NCBI GenBank assembly: GCA_029204225.1
Contig: CM055105.1
Span: 13,845,721-13,909,720 of the forward strand
Source of the DNA: Diphasiastrum complanatum
Lineage: Eukaryota; Streptophyta; Lycopodiopsida; Lycopodiales; Lycopodiaceae
DNA: 64,000 nucleotides
Reading direction: 5' to 3'
Part shown: one piece after another, positions 43,305-53,093 of the stretch
Position numbering within the stretch: position 1 is the stretch's first letter
Layout: each line of letters starts with the position of its first letter
The notes under the pieces: generated by a model
What the model was told of the DNA's origin: nothing
Databases searched by the model: none
Seen by the model: the letters and a program-made list of their open reading frames with translations, nothing else
Position numbers and translations under genes: made by a program

Positions 43305-45400
43305 TCCACCCCACCTTTATAAAATTTGATGTCCTCATCAGATGTCAGATTAAAGTAAAGGTGTCTCCCAATTAAAATAACTATACATTTAAGCTACTTG
43401 GCACAATACTCAATTTACTGGCCACTTTTTATTAACATTGAAGCTGGCACACCACAAGTTGGAGGCTTAGCTCTTTGTACTGAAAAATTACATAACTTAA
43501 AAAATCTTTTTGTCTGGGAAAAGCGTAGATTTTATATCACTTTCGTAAAACCCAAGAACCTTATTAACTGGTGAGAGAGGCCTTTCTTTGAAATGTTCGC
43601 CCCTGTCGCTTCCGACTTTCGACTTTGGAACTCTTTTGAGCTCCTGATTTGTCCTTGATGCACTTTGTGTTGAGCTCCCTGATCTCCAGATTTGATCAGT
43701 GCCGGATAGGTATCAAGGCTCCCTGAGCCAAAGGATTTATCGTTTGATTGCCCACGTTATGGTCCACTCCGTGCCTTGTTGCTTCTGCACCTTGATTTCT
43801 CTCCTTGTCCCAGCCTGATCTTGATACATTTCCCTCTTCTCTCTTTAAGGTAGGTAAAGATTGAGTACTCCGCAATGCACCTCTCACTTAGCTTGAAGTA
43901 GCTCTTTGAATCAGCCCAAATGTAATCATTGACCTCGTGGAAAGCCAAAGGGTCGCACCAGTTTGATTCGCATACGAACTATCTCTTCGCGTTTGTTTGA
44001 AGCACCATGTCCGTCGCGCAAAACTTGACTTTCACAATTCCATCACTGGTCAGTTGCCTCACAGTCAAAACAAGAAGTGTACATCGAGCTTGGCTTCAAG
44101 TAGCTCTCTTTGAATTAGACACATGCACCCAGCGTTTGCACTAGTCTGATCTCAACGCGAACTGTCCCTTAGCGTCCGTTCAAAATACCAAGTCTCTCAT
44201 GCAAGACTCAACTTTCACAGTTCCTTCATTGATCAGCTGCCTTACACGTAACACAAGCCAGCGTACTCATATGTTTTCTCATCATTGCTGGTCCAGAGAA
44301 AGCCTATAACAAGCTTTCCTTTCCACAACAAAAACTTGTCAACTTATTAGGTCCAAAGTTCACCAGTCTCCTCGTGTGAGTATGGCTAGGTCACATTGAA
44401 TTTGCCCCCGTTTTGATCAACTTTCATTCAAAATTTGCCCCAAGAGAGAGGTGCATGTGATGGTTCCCCTCCACTTATAAAATCAGCTGATCGGACTTAG
44501 AGTAAAGTTCTTCGGACAAAAAGCCTTTCCAACACTTTGCTTCCCATCTACTAGGATTATGGCTCGATCCAACTTGTTGCGAATCTCTGAAGAGGATCCT
44601 AGTCTTTCCCCTTTGAGGAAAAACCCAACTGATACTGGATATCACCCATGCTCAGTGAGTTTCAGTTCCAAAGGTGGCCGTCCCAAAATGAAGACCAACT
44701 GCTCCATAGAAGATCTCCCCTGAAATTGCCCTTTCCAACTTTTGACTTCCTGCTTGCGTCTTGGTGGGCGTTGTCGCAAATGAAACTAACCCAAGAAACA
44801 GGCTAGCCATCCATCCTTTGCAAACATTGAGTCGTTTCGTTGCCGTTCACGTGCGAGTACTTGAACTGCAAATCCGCCCCACAGATTCTATAGTCCTCTT
44901 TGTTTGATGGTATCAGCCTTCAAAAGAAAGGTTCCATTTCTAAGATGATTGCAAGAGTAAACTGCAGAAAATAAAACCACCTAGAAATCGCGATCAACAG
45001 CAAATCTTCAGTTGAGCAAGGATTTCCTTTCCTTCAAAAGACAAACCAGACAATCAGGAGAAAAATCAGTTGATCATAACATGTAAGAATTCTGTGAAGA
45101 GTGGCTCATATACTTAATTGGCTACTCAATGGTGTGCCGACGCATCCACAAATTCCTAACAACCATAACTAATCTTCTAATATAGATCTGTTAGCTCGTC
45201 CGCTCCAGCTATAAGCTTCTGGGCAAGCCCTTCTCGAGACATCAGCTCCTTGTATCACAAGCAAATATGCAAACCAGGCAAAGCACAAGTACTAAGACTC
45301 ACCACGAATACAGACAAGTAAGACACTCAGGCAGGTTTACTAACAAGTAACAAAGACAAGGTCCCCCTTTGAGATGGTCCTGCCAACGGACCTTTGCTTG
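43305..45400 (-). mobile_element. L1 internal region, long form
   Basis: Noncoding. Only short open frames without resemblance to gag or pol. It contains sequence missing from the short form (43,305 to about 44,390). CCACCCCACC beside the LTR start would act as the polypurine tract on the minus strand. Confidence 0.75.
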
Positions 45401-45921
45401 GCCGCGCCCATACAAATCGATCACAAAATCAGCCCACATAGGACACCCCTCCAACTATCCGTGCTTTCACCATTAAGCAGCACATTGCCTCAGTCACGCC
45501 CCACCACTTTTTGGTCGATAGCCCTTATAGCTAAACGATCGGGAGCTATCCCGCACCGGCAGCTAACCACCCATGCTTTACACCCGAATTCGAACAGCAT
45601 CTCTGTATCAATGGTTAACCCGTACAATTCGAATATGTCGCCCCGCACCCCACAAGGTACAGACCGTGCTTTCACCTACCTAGGCAGCACTTTGCCTCAT
45701 CCGTCCTACGTGCAGACAGCGCCAGGCCCGAATCGCGAGTACTGGCCGTGCTTACACCTCAAGGGCAGCACTTTGACTCGTCAAGTCCCCCTTTCTGCCG
45801 ACCACCCCAACCGTGGACGCACCCGTGCTTACACTGTGGGCAGCACCTTGCAAAACAGTTGTCTTGATGAACCCCAAACAGTGGCCATTTCCATGAGATC
45901 CGCATAGCTAACTAGCCAGTC
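45401..45921 (-). other. L1 leader with five-hairpin array
   Basis: Hairpins run from 45,461 to 45,846. In hairpin 4 both arms differ from the other copies so that a 5-bp stem forms (ATGCT with AGCAT), where others have an A-C mismatch. Confidence 0.7.
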
Positions 45922-45934
45922 GGCTCTGATACCA
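45922..45934 (-). other. L1 primer binding site (Met-tRNA)
   Basis: TGGTATCAGAGCC on the minus strand, two bases from the LTR end at 45,937. Confidence 0.88.
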
Positions 45935-45936
45935 CA

Positions 45937-45952
45937 TGTAGCGCAGGCATCC
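45937..45952 (-). mobile_element. L1 5' LTR, end portion, split off by solo LTR
   Basis: TGTAGCGCAGGCATCC is the LTR terminus. Its last five bases, CATCC, are repeated at 47,198-47,202 as the target duplication of the nested LTR. Confidence 0.88.
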
Positions 45953-47197
45953 TGTTGTAAAGCTACCTTTACAAGCTTTACTTCCGGTGCCATTGGCGCC
46001 AGCTATGTCCCCGGCGCCAGCAGCGCCGCTGCTGCTCCCGGCGCCAACGGCGCCGGCGCCGCTCCCGGCGCCACTGTGACCAGAATCCAGCCGGCGCCAA
46101 GTTCCTATGGCTGAAAATCTTTGATCGGTTCTAGCGGAGTCCAGAGAGCTCAGATCGATGAGCAATCACCTCACACGATCTAGGCATGATTAAAGGAAGC
46201 CTGGGGATCAATAAAATCTAGAGAGAGAAAATGACTTTCTAGAAAGAGAAAATCCTAGAGAGAGAAAAACGTGCTTTACCAGCTTAGGTAGAGAGCTTGT
46301 TATGAGGGGAGGTGCCGAATCACACCAATACTATAGGGGAGTGCGGGTTGCGACTCAGGGCGAGCTCCAACCAAGTCTCAGCCTCCCTTGCTGGAATGTT
46401 GTCATGGCTCTCGCCTTGGCATGCTAGCGCCCCGGAGACTAGGGTCGGTCACACACTTGAAATGTAACCTTCTCAGATTTATCAATAAAGTGGGATTTTC
46501 CTCAAACTGACTCTGATTACCTTCTGGGTTTCAGTGTTCGGTAAAAGCGCCAGTTGTAAGGCCGCTTTCAAAATTTTTAACTTGGCACATAGCTGAGGGT
46601 CGTATCCCGGGACGCCAGCGGTATGCCGTCGGGACCATTCGGTCCGTGGCGCCAGCGGTATGCTGTCGGGACCATTTGGTCAAGGAACTGGTTGTTTCCA
46701 TATCTGTCGCAGCTTGTAGTTCTGAGTGTTCCTTGCATGAACGTGAATGGGTTAAGCTCTTGGGGAACGGGCTCTAACCTGTCGGCTGAGTTGGATGGCT
46801 TGCTTGGGTGGATGTTACCTGTTTATGGCTGTCCAGTCTGGCGTGGCGCCAGGTTGGCTTCCAGCGCTCGTGACGAAGCTTTCAGTTGGTTAAGTCTGAT
46901 GTAAGTCAGACTGCTTGCTTGGAATGGATGTTACTCGTTTGTAACGAAGCTTCGAGTTGGTTAAGTTTGATGTATGTCGGGCGGCTTGCTTGGAGGGAAG
47001 TCACCCACGTCGGGACTCCCGATCTGGCATGGCGCCAGGTTGGATCTCAATGTTGGTTTTCGGAACTTCAAGTTGGTTAAGTCTGATCGTTGTTGGCGAG
47101 TTGGCTGCTTGTATGTCAAGTGGGTTTGGATGGCAAGAGTTGAAGGCTGGGAAGCTAAGTCGTGGTTCCCGGCTCCCTTTGGGATGCCTGCGCTACA
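45953..47197 (+). mobile_element. Solo L1 LTR nested in an opposite L1 LTR
   Basis: A complete 1,245-bp LTR, TGTTGTAAAGCT..GCGCTACA, with target duplication CATCC on both sides. No internal region accompanies it, so it is the product of LTR-LTR recombination after insertion. It lies in reverse orientation to the LTR it entered. Confidence 0.92.
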
Positions 47198-47202
47198 CAT
47201 CC

Positions 47203-48385
47203 CAAAGGGAGCCGGGAACCACGACTTAGCTTCCCAGCCTTCAAACTGTTGCCATCCAAACCCACTTGACATACAAGCAGCCAACTCGCCAACAACGATC
47301 AGACTTAACCAACTTGAAGTTCCGAAGACCAACATTGAGATCCAACCTGGCGCCATGCCAGATCGGGGGTCCCGATGTGGGTGACTTCCCTCCAAGCAAG
47401 CCGCTCGACATACATCAAACGTAACCAACTCGAAGCTTCGTTACAAACGAGTAACATCCATTCCAAGTAAGCAGTCTGACTTACATCAGACTTAACCAAC
47501 TGAAAGCTTCGTCACGAGCGCTGGAAGCAACCTGGCGCCACGCCAGACTAGACAGCCATAAACAGGTAACTTCCACCCAAGCAAGCCATCCAACTCAGCC
47601 GACAGGTTAGATCCCGTTCCCCAAGAGCTTAACCCATTCACGTTCATGCAAGGAACACTTAGAACCACAAGCCGCGACAAATATAGAGACAACCAGTTCT
47701 TGGACCAAATGGTCCCGACAGCATACCGTTGGCGCCACGGACCGAATGGTCCCGACGGCATACCGCTGGCGTCCCGGGATACGACCCTCAGCTATGTGCC
47801 AACTTAAAAATTTTGAAGCGGCCTTACAATTGGCGCTTTTACCGAACACTGAAACCCAGAAGGTAATGAGAGTCAGTTTGAGGACAATCCCACTTTATTG
47901 ATAAATCTGAAAAGGTTACATTTCAAGTGTGTGACCGACCCTAGTCTCCGGGGCGCTAGCATGCCAAGGCGAGAGCCATAACAACATTCCAGCAAGGGAG
48001 GCTGAGACTTGGTTGGAGCTCGCCCTGAGTCGCAACCCGCACTCCCCTATAGTATTGGTGGGATTCGGCACCCCCTCTCATAGCAAGCACTCTACTAAGG
48101 CTGGTAAAGCACATTTCTCTCTCTCTAGAATTTTCTCTTTCTAGAAAGTCATTTTCTCTCTCTAGATTTTATTGATCCCCAGGCTTCCTTTAATCATGCC
48201 TAGATCGTGTGAGGTGATTGCACATCGATCTGAGCTCTCTGGACTTCGCTAGAACCGATCAAAGATTTTCAGCCATAGGAACTTGGCGCCGGCTGGATTC
48301 TGGTCACAGTGGCGCCGGGAGCAGCAGGGGCGCTGCTGGCGCCAGTGGCGCCGGAAGTAAAGCTTGTAAAGGTAGCTTTACAACA
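47203..48385 (-). mobile_element. L1 5' LTR, main portion
   Basis: Begins CAAAGGGAGCCGGG after the duplicated target and ends CTTTACAACA at 48,385. It is slightly shorter than other copies because of deletions in the GGCGCC-rich block. Confidence 0.9.
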
Positions 48386-48390
48386 GTATT

Positions 48391-48786
48391 TCTGCAAAGA
48401 ATTGTTCTAAATGCTAATTTGTGGAAGCTCTTGAAGATGGCCAAGTCTTCAATGATCTTCAAATAATTGAACTTAACATTTGAACATGAAATATGATAGG
48501 ATTGGTTACCCTTTGCTGGAGATCAGCCGGAAGCCCGTTGTAGACGTTCTTCAAATAATTTGGTTGTCTAAGTTATGATTCATGTAGGTATCAGATGAGC
48601 AGATGTAGAACCAAAGTTGGTATCACCTGACCCTAGATTAACGATCAATAAACGTGCAGGAAAAATCTTGAAATAGAAATTAGTCATTCACCAAGGAGAC
48701 AACTGTGGACTTAATTTCCAGCAGAGATGATACTCTTGGCAGTAAGGAGAAGGCGTCGACATGCAGGCCATCGAGGTACTGAACTG

Positions 48787-48869
<83 letters not shown>

Positions 48870-49117
48870 AACGCAAAAGTGATTCGTATTTCTCCACAGT
48901 TTGAAAAACAATCAAAAATATAGATGTACAAGCTTCTGAACCAGTTTCTAGGCATCGAGAAGATTCATCCAAGTATACGACAACTTTCGTTGAGATTGAA
49001 GGGTCCAAGCATGCGCCAGATTGCATTGAGGATTTCGTGTTTATAGACCCCAAGCATACCGTCTAAAGGCATGAGGGTTGTTACAGCAATTAGAAATACC
49101 AGCTGGTAAATGAGAAA
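48391..49117. other. Unclassified flank of L1 element
   Basis: No coding feature. Contains the TG/AG microsatellite listed separately. Confidence 0.35.
48787..48867. repeat. (TG)n(AG)n compound microsatellite
   Basis: About 12 TG units followed by about 28 AG units. Confidence 0.92.
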
Positions 49118-49560
49118 GTATTTCCATGGATTTCATAGTAGGCCTGCCTAAGACTTAGAAGGGTCACGATGCTATATGGGTCACAATTGACCGTTTGACC
49201 AAAATGGCTCATATTATTCTGACCAAAACAATCGTCAAAGTTCCAAAGTTAGCAAGGTTGACGAGCTATTTAAATTAAGTACGGTCTTCCTTCCGGCATA
49301 GTCAGCGAACGAGATAATAAGTTTGACGGAGTTTTTGGAGGGCAATATTCTATCATCTCCATACCACAAACAGTAAAAAGTTTGCTTACTATAGTGCCAA
49401 ACATTCAGCAACGGGATACAACTCATTTATGCTTATGTATGGTTTCAGCCATGCTCGCCCAGGGTTCAAACAAAAAAAAGTTGAAGCAGCAAAAACCTTT
49501 TTGGAAGATTTAAACCAGATGGTAGAACATGCTACTCACATTGGACTAGGAGGGGCATTT
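49118..49560 (+). pseudogene. Ty3/gypsy integrase relic
   Basis: Reads in shifting frames as the integrase catalytic core: MDFIVGLP, KGHDAIWVTIDRLTKMAHII, then later a FMLMYGFSHARP block followed by EAAKTFLEDLNQMV. These are the start of the core and the region after the catalytic Glu in gypsy integrases. The middle is too damaged to see the other acidic residues. Confidence 0.7.
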
Positions 49561-49869
49561 TATAAGAGAGTGCATTGGTTGGGTGGATCAAACTAGCTTT
49601 GACTTCCTTGTGGTTATGTTGTTCCTAACAATTTATTTATCAAAAAGCTGTGGAAGAAGCATGTTAGGAGGTTGGTTGGCACAAGTGTTTCTATCTTGCA
49701 TAACCCAACACCAATAAAACCCCACATACGTAAAGCGTGCACGTAAACATGTACATTTTGAGAGCGTGCACATAATCTCTTTAACGGCTATCCATTGTCT
49801 ATGCATTAGTAAGTGAGACATGATATTCATGGAATTAAAATTTTGAAAAACTCATAAACAAAACTGATG
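49561..49869. other. No recognisable feature
   Basis: Short spacer between the integrase relic and the upstream region of the bHLH gene. Confidence 0.3.
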
Positions 49870-51698
49870 AAACATCACATAAATGGAGATCTGGCCGACT
49901 GGTGGTGGCCCACTGGGGTTGGGGGTCGGGATGGGCTGCTGTTTCTGTGTGGTCTGGTCTGGTCTGGTCTGGTCTGAGCAAGAAAGGAAAGGGCAAGGGA
50001 AAGGAAAAAGAGAGGACAAATGATGAAGGTAGCCTGGAGGGAATTACCTGCGGTCATGCCTACGTGCGCTTTGAGGTACAGGCGTGAGAAGGGGAGCCCT
50101 GGCTGGCTGCTGGATTCTGGAGAGACGAGGGCAGCACACTCGCTACAACCCAAGCCAAAGGGAGTCGGGAGGAGGGGGGTTTGCTGTTGTTGTACAGTAG
50201 CTGCTGCAGAAAGTGTGCAGAGCAGCTGCTCTTTGGTTTGTACTCTTAGAGTTTTTTTTTCCACGCTTTGTCTGTACATAGGAGAGAGAGACACAGAGAT
50301 TCATTCATTAATTCATGGCAGCCTTGTACTGGGCCTCACTTTTCTTCTTGAGTTGCAGGAAACTGTACAAATGTCTCTGTGCAATCACTGGCTTGATTAG
50401 TGCTCTCCACCAAGGTTGTTGCCTCGATTTGCATTTTGTCTCCTCATCATCTTCATTCGTGATGCTTACGGACTTATTTTTCTCAAAATATGGGTGTAAC
50501 CCAGCTTTTTTTTTCTTTTGATGCAAAGCTCACCGTTCTTAGTCCTTTCCTGCTCAGAGCTTCATTTCTCTGAGCTCTGTCCGCCACTTTTGCTTACACA
50601 TTTTGTAGGTCTGCCTCTCCACTTTCATAAGATCAATCAGTACTCATCATACAGATTATTGCTGCACCCTGCTTACGGAGCGTTACCCATTCCGTGATTA
50701 TCTGCATTTGCTCAATCCGAATTCTGGGTGCCAATTCATGCCCAAGCTTGATCTGTAACGCATATGCCTTTCGTATATCTGTTGGCTTGCTCGTCTCTGT
50801 ACGCCCTTCTCAACCTGCAGAGAATTCTTGTCTTTTCTCTTTGCAGGCTCCGGCAGCTCCATTGACTTGGATGTCCTTCCTCGAAGCCATTCGATCACTG
50901 TTGCGTAATCACAAGTCCACCACCCTTCCCTGCTTGTTTACGTACATACGACAGCAATGCTATTTCCATTTTTATGCATCCTTCTCGCCGCGAATTTGCA
51001 TTGAAAACTCATCAGCTTGAATGCAGTTAACACGTCTTTCATCCTACTGAATCTCAGTAAATATTGTGTATAAATACTTCTTTCTAACATTCAATCTCTC
51101 GCTGTCTCTGCTGTAGTGACTTTACTAAAGATCAGACATGTAGCTGTCTGTTGATGGAAACTTGAAGGCGTCTTTTTGATCGATGAATGCCGTTTCTTAT
51201 TACCCTTGATTGTCACGCATCCGTAATTACATTTTTTTACAGGGTTACTCTGCCTCCGTCCCCGCTCCACAGTACAGCAGCCACTTTACTTTGCGAACAG
51301 TCCACGCATCTCCTTACGAATCGTTTGTCGCGCCCTCTTATCCGTCAAACATCCAGCATTCACGCATATTTCACCGCTTTGATCAGTAAGTGATTCATTC
51401 CTAAGTCTTCCTGTGCCGGTCCAACCGCAACAGGCCCACCTTCCGTGCTTCATGCGGCCATATGCCAATTCCTCGGCGTCCCCACAGCCGCTTCTCGAAT
51501 TTCCTGCCAATTTTTGACTCTTCCATTTTACACTGTTCTATCTGCTGTGACAGCTTCGGCATCATGTCAGACGATTGAAGCTGCCCTTACCCGGCTTCTC
51601 CACCAACGAAACATCATATCAGAGCATTCGAGAGCTGCTTCGTATATGCTGATGCATCTCAACGTTCTAGGTTAAATGCTCTCTCGCTCTCTTTCTCC

Positions 51699-51766
<68 letters not shown>

Positions 51767-52880
51767 TAGGGCCGGTTTTCCTTAACGAGTGACCACAGAT
51801 TGCTCATAGTAAATACTTTAAAACGAAGTCTCCCCGAACATCTTGTTGATATAAAAGGTAAGTCATTTCTCTGAACACAAGCTCAACTGCTGTGATGCCG
51901 TGAAGCCAGCTTACCACTGCTTGTCATCCTGCTCTGGCAGTTCTGCCTCCCCTTTTTGTGTGTTGCAGTGTGGATGGATGCTGAATTTTTTCGAGGTCTG
52001 AAAGCTTTGGGTTTTGATCTTTTTGTTTGGCTTTGCTAAATATGATGCATTTAGGAAAGCTCTTGTGCTCTTTCTGATCGCTTATCACCAAAGCCAACAG
52101 ACATATCACAGATTGGCTTTCAATTTGCTGAAAATTCAAAAAAACCCCAAAGAAAGATGTCATTATCCTCAACTGCACTTTTATGTTCATTCTTCTAAAT
52201 CACTGCTTCCTACGATGGCAGCAGTCTTTGGTAGTCCACCTGTAGGATATAAATTATAACTAATAATGGCATTGTCGTCTCTTCTGTAGTGAAACTAGCA
52301 GCCAAGCATGTCTTTATGTGAATTCAAGAGTTTCAATCTTGTAGCAGAATACTGTCAGCTGTCAGGGTAACATGGTCGAAAGAGGTATTGCTAGTAGTTA
52401 GGTATGCAGGAGTATCTGGTCAGATGCTCAGATAAAGTTGGTGTGGAGTAGTACTGTACCCTTGTAACTTGTGTGCTTGAACGACAAGACCGAAACCAAA
52501 AGTGAATTAGTGCTTGAAGATTTCATAGCCTGATAAGTAGCGCATGACCTTTTGGTACCATCTTGCTAAATCTTCGAATACAGTGCAGAAAGTGCTCACT
52601 TCGAGTTCTTAATTTGTAATCTAGACAATGCCAAAAGTTCTTCCCATACATAGATGATTGATAAATCTTTTGGAGCACAAACTACTATTGACATTACTTT
52701 TAGCAATTTTGGATGCTTTACTTAATTTGTGGAAAGATTAATACAGCATCCCATCTTTTGTGAAACATTATTGACCATCGAAGATTCAAATTATGCTAAG
52801 TTAGTGGACAATTTCTAGGATCACCTGTATTGCGGTTGATATTTTCATGTTGATGCTTATATTTTCGTGTATTGCTGCAG
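49870..52880 (+). promoter_or_regulatory. Upstream region and probable 5' UTR/intron of the bHLH gene
   Basis: Lacks transposon motifs, unlike the rest of the window, and is rich in pyrimidine tracts. It holds five GGTCT units near 49,955-49,978 and a long CT tract at 51,702-51,763, a kind of element often seen in plant 5' UTRs. The 3' splice site TTGCTGCAG at 52,872-52,880 implies at least one noncoding exon upstream. I could not place the transcription start or the first exon. Confidence 0.4.
51702..51763. repeat. (CT)n microsatellite
   Basis: About 31 CT units upstream of the bHLH coding region, possibly in its 5' UTR or first intron. Confidence 0.92.
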
Positions 52881-52884
52881 ACTG

Positions 52885-53055
52885 ATGGATGCCGTACTTT
52901 GCTACAAAGCTGCTCTAGTTCTGTGGAGGCCCTCTATGCAACAGAAAGTGCTTATATTTTCAGTCCAGTCTCAGAATTTTAATGCCAACTCTCTAAGCTG
53001 TGGCTTTTCCCTGCAGAACTTCTCCATATTTGTTCATGGCCAATGTATTGTGTGA
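52885..53055 (+). CDS. Upstream open reading frame of the bHLH gene
   Basis: ATG at 52,885, five bases after a 3' splice site, opens 56 codons ending at TGA 53,053-53,055. That is 38 bp before the bHLH ATG. If the exon begins at 52,881, ribosomes would meet this ATG before the main start. The peptide begins MDAVLCYKAALVLWRP and has no recognisable family. Such uORFs often lower translation of plant transcription factors. It may equally be chance, since only one sequence is available. Confidence 0.4.
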   Translation: MDAVLCYKAALVLWRPSMQQKVLIFSVQSQNFNANSLSCGFSLQNFSIFVHGQCIV

Positions 53056-53093
53056 AATTTCTAGTCTAATCACGTCCTTTGAAAATAAATGTC

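Larger units (their letters stand above)
42064..48385 (-). mobile_element. Complete L1 element (non-autonomous) with nested solo LTR
   Basis: Flanked by GTATT at both ends (42,059-42,063 and 48,386-48,390). From right to left it holds a 5' LTR (47,203-48,385 and 45,937-45,952, split by a solo LTR), a primer site (45,922-45,934), a leader with hairpins, about 2.1 kb of noncoding internal DNA, and a 3' LTR (42,064-43,304). Without the nested LTR it is about 5.07 kb. No gag or pol motif is visible anywhere, so it must depend on proteins from another element. Confidence 0.88.

Noticed and set aside
45374-45907. 177-codon frame across the leader of the L1 element, with relatives at 20,256-20,627, 37,568-37,852 and 40,650-41,054
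   Set aside because: It is antisense to the element RNA and coincides with the hairpin leader. Frames are broken differently in each copy, so I take the conservation to be at the RNA or DNA level.
46961-47428. 155-codon frame across the L1 palindrome centre
   Set aside because: It spans the junction of two opposite LTRs and so joins sense and antisense LTR sequence by chance.
49875-50294. 139-codon minus-strand frame upstream of the bHLH gene
   Set aside because: Low-complexity sequence over GGTCT repeats. No motif, and antisense to the likely 5' region of the gene.
53079-53093. Start of the bHLH protein at 53,079
   Set aside because: The codon there is TTG. The first ATG after the in-frame stop at 53,067 is 53,094, which I used.
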